A stretch of 64,000 bases of DNA from Rhynochetos jubatus (GCA_027574665.1 CM050656.1:9065501-9129500), one strand, 5' to 3'. Positions 1-11,080 are shown, counted from the stretch's first letter. Program-made: numbers and translations. The notes: generated by a model from the letters alone, not told the origin.

Positions 1-32
1 GGGAGCCATGTCGGTGCAGTGTCGTGCTCCTC

Positions 33-55
33 TTGGCAGGCCTTTGCAATGCCAA
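33..55. other. TTGGCA-N11-TGCCAA inverted repeat in each monomer
   Basis: A perfect 6-bp inverted repeat (33-38 and 50-55 in the first unit) has an 11-base centre containing AGGCCT overlap and TTTGCAA. It could form a short hairpin on either strand. The arms resemble NFI half-sites (TTGGC/GCCAA), but the spacing is not the canonical 5 bp. The right arm is lost in the frequent variant where GCAATGCC becomes GCAATCCC, so the pairing is not strictly conserved. No function is claimed. Confidence 0.55.
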
Positions 56-56
56 T
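52..56 (+). promoter_or_regulatory. CCAAT pentamer in each monomer
   Basis: CCAAT is present in nearly all units and survives the frequent GCAATGCC to GCAATCCC change. The flanking bases (TG before, TA after) fit the NF-Y consensus only partly. It is recorded as a conserved short motif, not as a demonstrated promoter element. Confidence 0.25.
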
Positions 57-61
57 TATCC

Positions 62-90
62 CTGGAGCTGTGGGCTTTCTGGTTCTCCAG
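62..90. other. CTGGAG-N17-CTCCAG inverted repeat abutting the telomeric block
   Basis: A perfect 6-bp inverted repeat lies at 62-67 and 85-90 of the first unit. Its right arm ends one base before the first hexamer. It is present in almost every unit I inspected; the 59.5-kb unit carries a substitution in the following GCTG. It could form a hairpin beside the G-quadruplex-capable block. Whether it is structural or coincidental is unknown. Confidence 0.5.
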
Positions 91-91
91 A

Positions 92-115
92 CCCTAACCC
101 TAACCCTAACCCTAG
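92..115 (-). repeat. Interstitial telomeric tract, example of the block in every monomer
   Basis: Bases 92-109 are three perfect CCCTAA hexamers and 110-115 is CCCTAG. The - strand reads as TTAGGG-type telomere DNA with four GGG tracts. The same block recurs every 176 bp through the window. About 24 of 176 bp (13-14%) of the array, or roughly 8.7 kb in total, is therefore telomeric sequence. Each block holds three overlapping matches to the YTAGGGTTR duplex site of the vertebrate proteins TRF1/TRF2. Common variation is a change of the first hexamer to CGCTAA in several dozen units. Rare variants include CACTAG, CCGTAG, ACCTAG, CCATAA and CCCTGA. The fourth unit ends in G rather than A in nearly all copies, so the block-to-flank junction is fixed. 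Confidence 0.97.
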
Positions 116-120
116 AAGTT

Positions 121-154
121 GCCGACGGCGGTTTCCGGCCACGCCCCCCCCGCG
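121..154. promoter_or_regulatory. CpG-dense block with CCACGCCC (KLF/Sp-like) box
   Basis: Seven of the nine CpGs in the consensus monomer fall in this 34-bp stretch. It contains the ACCGCGGT palindrome in most units (ACGGCGGT in this copy), TTTCCGGCC (ETS-like core on the - strand) and CCACGCCC running into the C8 tract (GC-box/KLF-like). On the - strand this block lies just upstream of the TTAGGG tract, the same order as in the CpG-rich promoters that drive TERRA at vertebrate chromosome ends. The motifs are short and degenerate, so promoter activity is only a hypothesis. Confidence 0.3.
144..151 (+). repeat. C8 homopolymer, main length-variable site of the monomer
   Basis: Eight C in the reference unit. 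Units with 9 C (177 bp) are common, for example near 1,907, 12,270, 14,910, 17,905 and 19,850. Units with 10 C (178 bp) occur near 40,273, 47,855, 54,900, 55,255 and 61,427. Units with 7 C (175 bp) occur near 8,585 and 25,487. Interrupted forms include CCCCCGCCGGG, CCCCCCGTGGG, CCCCCTCGGG and CCTCCCCCGGG. These length changes account for most of the departure of the mean period from 176 bp, and the interruptions serve as lineage markers for the duplications. Confidence 0.85.
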
Positions 155-528
155 TTCTGGCTAGGAAAGCTGGGGAGGGAGCCATGTCGGTGCAGTGTCG
201 TGCTCCTCTTGGCAGGCCTTTGCAATGCCAATTATCCCTGGAGCTGTGGGCTTTCTGGTTCTCCAGACCCTAACCCTAACCCTAACCCTAGAAGTTGCCG
301 ACCGTGGTTTCCGGCCACGCCCCCCGTGGGTTCTGGCTAGGAAAGCTGGGGAGGGAGCCATGTCGGTGCAGTGTCGTGCTCCTCTTGGCAGGCCTTTGCA
401 ATCCCAATTATCCCTGGAGCTGTGGGCTTTCTGGTTCTCCAGACCCTAACCCTAACCCTAACCCTAGAAGTTGCCGACCGCGGTTTCCGGCCACGCCCCC
501 CCCGCGTTCTGGCTAGGAAAGCTGGGGA

Positions 529-704
529 GGGAGCCATGTCGGTGCAGTGTCGTGCTCCTCTTGGCAGGCCTTTGCCATCCCAAATATCCCTGGAGCTGTG
601 GGCTTTCTGGTTCTCCAGACCCTAACCCTAACCCTAACCCTACAAGTTGTCGACCGCGGTTTCCGGCCACGCCCCCCCCGCGTTCTGGCTAGGAAAGCTG
701 GGGA
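529..704 (+). repeat. Rare monomer type with CCATCCCAAATATCC and CCCTACAAGTTGTCGAC
   Basis: This unit carries a private combination of substitutions: GCCATCCCAAATATCCC in the left half and CTACAAGTTGTCGAC just after the telomeric tract. It turns the last hexamer into CCCTAC and creates a GTCGAC site. The same combination reappears only at 47,006-47,181 and 54,405-54,580. Shared multi-site private variants indicate common descent by copying across at least 46 kb. Confidence 0.85.
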
Positions 705-3700
705 GGGAGCCATGTCGGTGCAGTGTCGTGCTCCTCTTGGCAGGCCTTTGCAATGCCAATTATCCCTGGAGCTGTGGGCTTTCTGGTTCTCCAGACCCTA
801 ACCCTAACCCTAACCCTAGAAGTTGCCGACCGCGGTTTCCGGCCACGCCCCCCGTGGGTTCTGTCTAGGAAAGCTGGGGAGGGAGCCATGTCGGTGCAGT
901 GTCGTGCTCCTCTTGGCAGGCCTTTGCAATCCCAATTATCCCTGGAGCTGTGGGCTTTCTGGTTCTCCAGACCCTAACCCTAACCCTAACCCTAGAAGTT
1001 GCCGACCGCGGTTTTCCTCCACACCCCCCCCGCGTTCTGGCTAGGAAAGCTGGGGAGGGAGCCATGTCGGTGCAGTGTCGTGCTCCTCTTGGCAGGCCTT
1101 TGCAATGCCAATTATCCCTGGAGCTGTGGGCTTTCTGGTTCTCCAGACCCTAACCCTAACCCTAACCCTAGAAGTTGCCGACGGCGGTTTCCGGCCACGC
1201 CCCCCCCGCGTTCTGGCTAGGAAAGCTGGGGAGGGAGCCATGTCGGTGCAGTGTCGTGCTCCTCTTGGCAGGCCTTTGCAATGCCAATTATCCCTGGAGC
1301 TGTGGGCTTTCTGGTTCTCCAGACCCTAACCCTAACCCTAACCCTAGAAGTTGCCGACCGTGGTTTCCGGCCACGCCCCCCGTGGGTTCTGGCTAGGAAA
1401 GCTGGGGAGGGAGCCATGTCGGTGCAGTGTCGTGCTCCTCTTGGCAGGCCTTTGCAATCCCAATTATCCCTGGAGCTGTGGGCTTTCTGGTTCTCCAGAC
1501 GCTAACCCTAACCCTAACCCTAGAAGTTGCCGACCGCGGTTTCCGGCCACGCCCCCCCCGCGTTCTGGTTAGGAAAGCTGGGGAGAGAGCCATGTCGGTG
1601 CAGTGTCGTGCTCCTCTTGGCAGGCCTTTGCAATGCCAATTATCCCTGGAGCTGTGGGCTTTCTGGTTCTCCAGACGCTAACCCTAACCCTAACCCTAGA
1701 AGTTGCCGACCGCGGTTTCCGGCCACGCCCCCCCCGCGTTCTGGCTAGGAAAGCTGGGGAGGGAGCCATGTCGGTGCAGTGTCGTGCTCCTCTTGGCAGG
1801 CCTTTGCAATGCCAATTATCCCTAGAGCTGTGGGCTTTCTGGTTCTCCAGACCCTAACCCTAACCCTAACCCTAGAAGTTGCCGACCGCGGTTTCTGGCC
1901 ACGCCCCCCCCCGCGTTCCTCCTAGGAAAGCTGGGGAGGGAGCCATGTCGGTGCAGTGTCGTGCTCCTCTTGGCAGGCCTTTGCAATGCCAATTATCCCT
2001 GGAGCTGTGGGCTTTCTGGTTCTCCAGACCCTAACCCTAACCCTAACCCTAGAAGTTGCCGACCGCGGTTTCCGGCCAAGCCCCCCCCGCGTTCTGGCTA
2101 GGAAAGCTGGGGAGGGAGCCATGTCGGTGCAGTGTCGTGCTCCTCTTGGCAGGCCTTTGCAATGCCAATTATCCCTGGAGCTGTGGGCTTTCTGGTTCTC
2201 CAGACCCTAACCCTAACCCTAACCCTAGAAGTTGCCGACCGCGGTTTCCGGCCACGCCCCCCCCGGCTTCTGGCTAGGAAAGCTGGGGAGGGAGCCATGT
2301 CGGTGCAGTGTCGTGCTCCTCTTGGCAGGCCTTTGCAATGCCAATTATCCCTGGAGCTGTGGGCTTTCTGGTTCTCCAGACGCTAACCCTAACCCTAACC
2401 CTAGAAGTTGCCGACCGCGGTTTCCGGCCACGCCCCCCCCGCATTCTGGCTAGGAAAGCTGGGGAGAGAGCCATGTCGGTGCAGTGTCGTGCTCCTCTTG
2501 GCAGGCCTTTGCAATCCCAATTATCCCTGGAGCTGTGGGCTTTCTGGTTCTCCAGACCCTAACCCTAACCCTAACCCTAGAAGTTGCCGACCGCGGTTTC
2601 CGGCCACGCCCCCCCCGCGTTCTGGCTAGGAAAGCTGGGGAGGGAGCCATGTCGGTGCAGTGTCGTGCTCCTCTTGGCAGGCCTTTGCAATCCCAATTAT
2701 CCCTGGAGCTGTGGGCTTTCTGGTTCTCCAGACCCTAACCCTAACCCTAACCCTAGAAGTTGCCGACCGTGGTTTCCGGCCACGCCCCCCGTGGGTTCTG
2801 GCTAGGAAAGCTGGGGAGGGAGCCATGTCGGTGCAGTGTCGTGCTCCTCTTGGCAGGCCTTTGCAATCCCAATTATCCCTGGAGCTGTGGGCTTTCTGGT
2901 TCTCCAGACGCTAACCCTAACCCTAACCCTAGAAGTTGCCGACCGCGGTTTCCGGCCACGCCCCCCCCGCGTTCTGGCTAGGAAAGCTGGGGAGGGAGCC
3001 ATGTCGGTGCAGTGTCGTGCTCCTCTTGGCAGGCCTTTGCAATGCCAATTATCCCTGGAGCTGTGGGCTTTCTGGTTCTCCAGACCCTAACCCTAACCCT
3101 AACCCTAGAAGTTGCCGACCGCGGTTTCCGGCCACGCCCCCCCCGCGTTCTGGCTAGGAAAGCTGGGGAGGGAGCCATGTCGGTGCAGTGTCGTGCTCCT
3201 CTTGGCAGGCCTTTGCAATGCCAATTATCCCTGGAGCTGTGGGCTTTCTGGTTCTCCAGACCCTAACCCTAACCCTAACTCTAGAAGTTGCCGTCCGCGG
3301 TTTCTGGCCACGCCCCCCCCGCGTTCTGGCTAGGAAAGCTGGGGAGGGAGCCATGTCGGTGCAGTGTCGTGCTCCTCTTGGCAGGCCTTTGCAATGCCAA
3401 TTATCCCTGGAGCTGTGGGCTTTCTGGTTCTCCAGACCCTAACCCTAACCCTAACCCTAGAAGTTGCCGACCGCGGTTTCCGGCCACGCCCCCCCCGCGT
3501 TCTGGCTAGGAAAGCTGGGGAGGGAGCCATGTCGGTGCAGTGTCGTGCTCCTCTTGGCAGGCCTTTGCAATGCCAATTATCCCTGGAGCTGTGGGCTTTC
3601 TGGTTCTCCAGACCCTAACCCTAACCCTAACCCTAGAAGTTGCCGACCGCGGTTTCCGGCCACGCCCCCCCCGGCTTCTGGCTAGGAAAGCTGGGGAGGG

Positions 3701-6700
3701 AGCCATGTCGGTGCAGTGTCGTGCTCCTCTTGGCAGGCCTTTGCAATGCCAATTATCCCTGGAGCTGTGGGCTTTCTGGTTCTCCAGACCCTAACCCTAA
3801 CCCTAACCCTAGAAGTTGCCGACCGCGGTTTCCGGCCACGCCCCCGCCGGGTTCTGGCTAGGAAAGCTGGGGAGAGAGCCATGTCGGTGCAGTGTCGTGC
3901 TCCTCTTGGCAGGCCTTTGCAATGCCAATTATCCCTGGAGCTGTGGGCTTTCTGGTTCTCCAGACCCTAACCCTAACCCTAACCCTAGAAGTTGCCGACC
4001 GCGCTTTCCGGCCACGCCCCCGCCGGGTTCTGGCTAGGAAAGCTGGGGAGGGAGCCATGTCGGTGCAGTGTCGTGCTCCTCTTGGCAGGCCTTTGCAATC
4101 CCAATTATCCCTGGAGCTGTGGGCTTTCTGGTTCTCCAGACCCTAACCCTAACCCTAACCCTAGAAGTTGCCGACCGCGCTTTCCGGCCACGCCCCCCCC
4201 GCGTTCTGGCTACGAAAGCTGGGGAGGGAGCCATGTCGGTGCAGTGTCGTGCTCCTCTTGGCAGGCCTTTGCAATGCCAATTATCCCTGGAGCTGTGGGC
4301 TTTCTGGTTCTCCAGACCCTAACCCTAACCCTAACCCTAGAAGTTGCCGACCGCGGTTTCCGGCCACGCCCCCTCGGGTTCTGGCTAGGAAAGCTGGGGA
4401 GAGAGCCATGTCGGTGCAGTGTCGTGCTCCTCTTGGCAGGCCTTTGCAATGCCAATTATCCCTGGAGCTGTGGGCTTTCTGGTTCTCCAGACCCTAACCC
4501 TAACCCTAACCCTAGAAGTTGCCGACGGCGGTTTCCGGCCACGCCCCCTGTGGGTTCTGGCTAGGAAAGCTGGGGAGGGAGCCATGTCGGTGCAGTGTCG
4601 TGCTCCTCTTGGCAGGCCTTTGCAATGCCAATTATCCCTGGAGCTGTGGGCTTTCTGGTTCTCCAAACCCTAACCCTAACCCTAACCCTAGAAGTTGCCG
4701 ACCGCGCTTTCTGGCCACGCCCCCCCCGCGTTCTGGCTAGGAAAGCTGGGGAGGGAGCCATGTCGGTGCAGTATCGTGCTCCTCTTGGCAGGCCTTTGCA
4801 ATGCCAATTATCCCTGGAGCTGTGGGCTTTCTGGTTCTCCAGACCCTAACCCTAACCCTAACCCTAGAAGTTGCCGACGGCGGTTTCCGGCCACGCCCCC
4901 CCCGCGTTCTGGCTAGGAAAGCTGGGGAGGGAGCCATGTCGGTGCAGTGTCGTGCTCCTCTTGGCAGGCCTTTGCAATGCCAATTATCCCTGGAGCTGTG
5001 GGCTTTCTGGTTCTCCAGACCCTAACCCTAACCCTAACCCTAGAAGTTGCCGACCGCGCTTTCCGGCCACGCCCCCCCCGCATTCTGGCTAGGAAAGCTG
5101 GGGAGGGAGCCATGTCGGTGCAGTGTCGTGCTCCTCTTGGCAGGCCTTTGCAATGCCAATTATCCCTGGAGCTGTGGGCTTTCTGGTTCTCCAGACCCTA
5201 ACCCTAACCCTAACCCTAGAAGTTGCCGACCGCGGTTTCCGGCCACGCCCCCCCCGCGTTCTGGCTAGGAAAGCTGGGGAGGGAGCCATATCGGTGCAGT
5301 GTCGTGCTCCTCTTGGCAGGCCTTTGCAAATGCCAATTATCCCTGGAGCTGTGGGCTTTCTGGTTCTCCAGACGCTAACCCTAACCATAACCCTAGAAGT
5401 TGCCGACCGCGGTTTCCGGCCACGCCCCCCCCGGCTTCTGGCTAGGAAAGCTGGGGAGGGAGCCATGTCGGTGCAGTGTCGTGCTCCTCTTGGCAGGCCT
5501 TTGCAATGCCAATTATCCCTGGAGCTGTGGGCTTTCTGGTTCTCCAGACGCTAACCCTAACCCTAACCCTAGAAGTTGCCGACCGCGGTTTCCGGCCACG
5601 CCCCCCCCGCATTCTGGCTAGGAAAGCTGGGGAGAGAGCCATGTCGGTGCAGTGTCGTGCTCCTCTTGGCAGGCCTTTGCAATGCCAATTATCCCTGGAG
5701 CTGTGGGCTTTCTGGTTCTCCAGACCCTAACCCTAACCCTAACCCTAGAAGTTGCCGACGGCGGTTTCCGGCCACGCCCCCCCCGCGTTCTGGCTAGGAA
5801 AGCTGGGGAGGGAGCCATGTCGGTGCAGTGTCGTGCTCCTCTTGGCAGGCCTTTGCAATGCCAATTATCCCTGGAGCTGTGGGCTTTCTGGTTCTCCAGA
5901 CCCTAACCCTAACCCTAACCCTAGAAGTTGCCGACCGCGGTTTTCCTCCACGCCCCCCCCGCGTTCTGGCTAGGAAAGCTGGGGAGGGAGCCATGTCGGT
6001 GCAGTGTCGTGCTCCTCTTGGCAGGCCTTTGCAATGCCAATTATCCCTGGAGCTGTGGGCTTTCTGGTTCTCCAGACCCTAACCCTAACCCTAACCCTAG
6101 AAGTTGCCGACCGCGGTTTCCGGCCACGCCCCCCCCGCGTTCTGGCTAGGAAAGCTGGGGAGGGAGCCATGTCGGTGCAGTGTCGTGCTCCTCTTGGCAG
6201 GCCTTTGCAATCCCAATTATCCCTGGAGCTGTGGGCTTTCTGGTTCTCCAGACCCTAACCCTAACCCTAACCCTAGAAGTTGCCGACCGTGGTTTCCGGC
6301 CACGCCCCCCCCGCGTTCTGGCTAGGAAAGCTGGGGAGGGAGCCATGTCGGTGCAGTGTCGTGCTCCTCTTGGCAGGCCTTTGCAATGCCAATTATCCCT
6401 GGAGCTGTGGGCTTTCTGGTTCTCCAGACCCTAACCCTAACCCTAACCCTAGAAGTTGCCGACGGCGGTTTCCGGCCACGCCCCCCCCGCGTTCTGGCTA
6501 GGAAAGCTGGGGAGGGAGCCATGTCGGTGCAGTGTCGTGCTCCTCTTGGCAGGCCTTTGCAATGCCAATTATCCCTGGAGCTGTGGGCTTTCTGGTTCTC
6601 CAGACCCTAACCCTAACCCTAACCCTAGAAGTTGCCGACCGCGGTTTCCGGCCACGCCCCCGCCGGGTTCTGGCTACGAAAGCTGAGGAGGGAGCCATGT

Positions 6701-6865
6701 CGGTGCAGTGTCGTGCTCCTCTTGGCAGGCCTTTGCAATGCCAATTATCCCTGGAGCTGTGGGCTTTCTGGTTCTCCAGACCCTAACCCTAACCCTAACC
6801 CTAGAAGTTGCCGACGGCGGTTTCCGGCCACGCCCCCCCCGCATTCTGGCTAGGAAAGCTGGGGA

Positions 6866-7035
6866 GGGAGCCATGTCGGTGCAGTGTCGTGCTCCTCTTG
6901 GCAGGCCTTTGCAATCCCAATTATCCCTGGAGCTGTGGGCTTTCTGGTTCTCCAGACCCTAACCCTAACCCTAGAAGTTGCCGACTGCTGTTTCTGGCCA
7001 CGCCCCCCCCGCGTTCTGGCTAGGAAAGCTGGGGA
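6866..7035 (+). repeat. 170-bp monomer, one telomeric hexamer missing
   Basis: The telomeric block is only two CCCTAA plus CCCTAG (6,957-6,974), so the unit is 170 bp. It also carries GACTGCTG in place of GACCGCGG and TTTCTGG in place of TTTCCGG. With three GGG tracts on the - strand, this unit cannot form a four-tract intramolecular G-quadruplex from its telomeric block alone. Confidence 0.92.
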
Positions 7036-10000
7036 GGGAGCCATGTCGGTGCAGTGTCGTGCTCCTCTTGGCAGGCCTTTGCAATGCCAGTTATCCCTGG
7101 AGCTGTGGGCTTTCTGGTTCTCCAGACCCTAACCCTAACCCTAACCCTAGAAATTGCCGACCGCGGTTTCCAGCCACGCCCCCCCCGCATTCTGGCTAGG
7201 AAAGCTGGGGAGGGAGCCATGTCGGTGCAGTGTCATGCTCCTCTTGGCAGGCCTTTGCAATGCCAATTATCCCTGGAGCTGTGGGCTTTCTGGTTCTCCA
7301 GACCCTAACCCTAACCCTAACCCTAGAAGTTGCCGACCGCGGTTTCCGGCCACGCCCCCCCCGCGTTCTGGCTAGGAAAGCTGGGGAGGGAGCCATGTCG
7401 GTGCAGTGTCGTGCTCCTCTTGGCAGGCCTTTGCAATGCCAATTATCCCTGGAGCTGTGGGCTTTCTGGTTCTCCAGACCCTAACCCTAACCCTAACCCT
7501 AGAAGTTGCCGACCGCGGTTTCCGGCCACGCCCCCCCCGCGTTCTGGCTAGGAAAGCTGGGGAGGGAGCCATGTCGGTACAGTGTCGTGCTCCTCTTGGC
7601 AGGCCTTTGCAATGCCAATTGTCCCTGGAGCTGTGGGCTTTCTGGTTCTCCAGACCCTAACCCTAACCCTAACCGTAGAAGTTGCCGACCGCCGTTTCCG
7701 GCCACGCCCCCCGTGGGTTCTGGCTAGGAAAGCTGGGGAGGGAGCCATGTCGGTGCAGTGTCGTGCTCCTCTTGGCAGGCCTTTGCAATCCCAAATATCC
7801 CTGGAGCTGTGGGCTTTCTGGTTCTCCAGACCCTAACCCTAACCCTAACCCTAGAAGTTGCCGACCGCAGTTTCCGGCCACGCCCCCTCGGGTTCTGGCT
7901 AGGAAAGCTGGGGAGAGAGCCATGTCGGTGCAGTGTCGTGCTCCTCTTGGCAGGCCTTTGCAATCCCAATTATCCCTGGAGCTGTGGGCTTTCTGGTTCT
8001 CCAGACCCTAACCCTAACCCTAACCCTAGAAGTTGCCGACCGCGGTTTCCGGCCACACCCCCCCCGCGTTCTGGCTAGGAAAGCTGGGGAGGGAGCCATG
8101 TCGGTGCAGTGTCGTGCTCCTCTTGGCAGGCCTTTGCAATGCCAATTATCCCTGGAGCTGTGGGCTTTCTGGTTCTCCAGACCCTAACCCTAACCCTAAC
8201 CTTAGAAGTTGCCGACGGCGGTTTCCGGCCACGCCCCCCCCGCGTTCTGGCTAGGAAAGCTGGGGAGGGAGCCATGTCGGTGCAGTGTCGTGCTCCTCTT
8301 GGCAGGCCTTTGCAATGCCAATTATCCCTGGAGCTGTGGGCTTTCTGGTTCTCCAGACCCTAACCCTAACCCTAACCCTAGAAGTTGCCCACCGCAGTTT
8401 CCGGCCAGGCCCCCTCGGGTTCTGGCTAGGAAAGCTGGGGAGAGAGCCATGTCGGTGCAGTGTCGTGCTCCTCTTGGCAGGCCTTTGCAATGCCAATTAT
8501 CCCTGGAGCTGTGGGCTTTCTGGTTCTCCAGACCCTAACCCTAACCCTAACCCTAGAAGTTGCCGACCGCGGTTTCCGGCCACGCCCCCCCGCGTTCTGG
8601 CTAGGAAAGCTGGGGAGGGAGCCATGTCGGTGCAGTGTCGTGCTCCTCTTGGCAGGCCTTTGCAATGCCAATTATCCCTGGAGCTGTGGGCTTTCTGGTT
8701 CTCCAGACCCTAACCCTAACCCTAACCCTAGAAGTTGCCGACGGCGGTTTCCGGCCACGCCCCCCCCGCGTTCTGGCTAGGAAAGCTGGGGAGGGAGCCA
8801 TGTCGGTGCAGTGTCGTGCTCCTCTTGGCAGGCCTTTGCAATGCCAATTATCCCTGGAGCTGTGGGCTTTCTGGTTCTCCAGACCCTAACCCTAACCCTA
8901 ACCCTAGAAGTTGCCGACCGCGGTTTCCGGCCACGCCCCCCCCGCGTTCTGGCTAGGAAAGCTGGGGAGGGAGCCATGTCGGTGCAGTGTCGTGCTCCTC
9001 TTGGCAGGCCTTTGCAATGCCAATTATCCCTGGAGCTGTGGGCTTTCTGGTTCTCCAGACCCTAACCCTAACCCTAACCCTAGAAGTTGCCGACCGCGGT
9101 TTCCGGCCACGCCCCCGCCGGGTTCTGGCTAGGAAAGCTGGGGAGGGAGCCATGTCGGTGCAGTGTCGTGCTCCTCTTGGCAGGCCTTTGCAATGCCAAT
9201 TATCCCTGGAGCTGTGGGCTTTCTGGTTCTCCAGACCCTAACCCTAACCCTAACCCTAGAAGTTGCCGACGGCGGTTTCCGGCCACGCCCCCCCCGCGTT
9301 CTGGCTAGGAAAGCTGGGGAGGGAGCCATGTCGGTGCAGTGTCGTGCTCCTCTTGGCAGGCCTTTGCAATGCCAATTGTCCCTGGAGCTGTGGGCTTTCT
9401 GGTTCTCCAGACCCTAACCCTAACCCTAACCCTAGAAGTTGCCGACCGCGGTTTCCGGCCACGCCCCCCCCGGGTTCTAGGCGGGAAAGCTGGGGAGGGA
9501 GCCATGTCGGTGCAGTGTCGTGCTCCTCTTGGCAGGCCTTTGCAATGCCAATTATCCCTGGAGCTGTGGGCTTTCTGGTTCTCCAGACCCTAACCCTAAC
9601 CCTAACCCTAGAAGTTGCCGACCGCGGTTTCCGGCCACGCCCCCCCGGCGTTCTGGCTAGGAAAGTTGGGGAGGGAGCCATGTCGGTGCAGTGTCGTGCT
9701 CCTCTTGGCAGGCCTTTGCAATGCCAATTATCCCTGGAGCTGTGGGCTTTCTGGTTCTCCAGACCCTAACCCTAACCCTAACCCTAGAAGTTGCCGACGG
9801 CGGTTTCCGGCCACGCCCCCCCCGCGTTCTGGCTAGGAAAGCTGGGGAGGGAGCCATGTCGGTGCAGTGTCGTGCTCCTCTTGGCAGGCCTTTGCAATCC
9901 CAATTATCCCTGGAGCTGTGGGCTTTCTGGTTCTCCAGACCCTAACCCTAACCCTAACCCTAGAAGTTGCCGACCGCGGTTTCCGGCCACGCCCCCCCCG

Positions 10001-11080
10001 CGTTCTGGCTAGGAAAGCTGGGGAGGGAGCCATGTCGGTGCAGTGTCGTGCTCCTCTTGGCAGGCCTTTGCAATGCCAATTATCCCTGGAGCTGTGGGCT
10101 TTCTGGTTCTCCAGACCCTAACCCTAACCCTAACCCTAGAAGTTGCCGACCGCGGTTTCCGGCCACGCCCCCCCCGCGTTCTGGCTAGGAAAGCTGGGGA
10201 GGGAGCCATGTCGGTGCAGTGTCGTGCTCCTCTTGGCAGGCCTTTGCAATGCCAATTATCCCTGGAGCTGTGGGCTTTCTGGTTCTCCAGACCCTAACCC
10301 TAACCCTAACCCTAGAAGTTGCCGACCGCGGTTTCCGGCCACGCCCCCGCCGGGTTCTGGCTAGGAAAGCTGGGGAGGGAGCCATGTCGGTGCAGTGTCG
10401 TGCTCCTCTTGGCAGGCCTTTGCAATGCCAATTATCCCTGGAGCTGTGGGCTCTCTGGTTCTCCAGACGCTAAACCTAACCCTAACCCTAGAAATTGCCG
10501 ACTGCGCTTTCCGGCCACGCCCCCGCCGGGTTCTGGCTAGGAAAGCTGGGGAGGGAGCCATGTCGGTGCAGTGTCGTGCTCCTCTTGGCAGGCCTTTGCA
10601 ATGCCAATTATCCCTGGAGCTGTGGGCTTTCTGGTTCTCCAGACGCTAACCCTAACCCTAACCCTAGAAGTTGCCGACCGCGCTTTCCGGCCACGCCCCC
10701 CCCGTGTTCTGGCTAGGAAAGCTGGGGAGGGAGCCATGTCGGTGCAGTGTCGTGCTCCTCTTGGCAGGCCTTTGCAATGCCAATTATCCCTGGAGCTGTG
10801 GGCTTTCTGGTTCTCCAGACCCTAACCCTAACCCTAACCCTAGAAGTTGCCGACCGCGGTTTCCGGCCACGCCCCCCCCGCGTTCTGGCTAGGAAAGCTG
10901 GGGAGGGAGCCATGTCGGTGCAGTGTCGTGCTGCTCTTGGCAGGCCTTTGCAATGCCAATTATCCCTGGAGCTGTGGGCTTTCTGGTTCTCCAGACCCTA
11001 ACCCTAACCCTAACCCTAGATGTTGCCGACCGCGGTTTCCGACCACGCCCCCGCCGGGTTCTGGCTAGGAAAGCTGGGGA

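Larger units (their letters stand above)
1..176 (+). repeat. Reference monomer of the 176-bp satellite (first complete unit)
   Basis: This unit is used as the map for all others. Offsets within the unit: ATG at 8-10; pyrimidine stretch then CAG at 27-39; TTGGCA at 33-38 and TGCCAA at 50-55 (inverted repeat); CCAAT at 52-56; CTGGAG at 62-67 and CTCCAG at 85-90 (inverted repeat); telomeric block at 92-115; CpG-dense block at about 121-154; C8 homopolymer at 144-151; purine-rich tail at 163-176. The consensus has 107 G+C of 176 (about 61%) and 9 CpG dinucleotides. In this copy the palindrome ACCGCGGT is altered to ACGGCGGT. The 176-bp length is in the range of one nucleosome plus linker, as for many centromeric satellites. 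The phase is set by the window edge, and the biological unit boundary is arbitrary. Confidence 0.95.

Noticed and set aside
24..40. Splice acceptor (pyrimidine stretch followed by CAG/G)
   Set aside because: CTCCTCTTGGCAGG looks like a 3' splice site in each unit, but no convincing donor, exon or transcript context is visible. It is short enough to occur by chance.
33..55. Canonical NFI palindrome TTGGC-N5-GCCAA
   Set aside because: Both half-sites are present, but the gap is 13 bp between TTGGC and GCCAA instead of 5.
1..176. Primate alpha satellite or a CENP-B box
   Set aside because: The length is near 171 bp, but the sequence is GC-rich, and I see no match to the CENP-B box pattern (NTTCGNNNNANNCGGGN) on either strand of the consensus.
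1..1760. A clean 6-monomer (1,056-bp) higher-order unit at the left edge
   Set aside because: Units 1-3 resemble units 7-9 (GACGGCGG, CCGTGG with CGTGGG, CAATCCC), but units 4-6 do not match 10-12, so only a partial duplication is supported.
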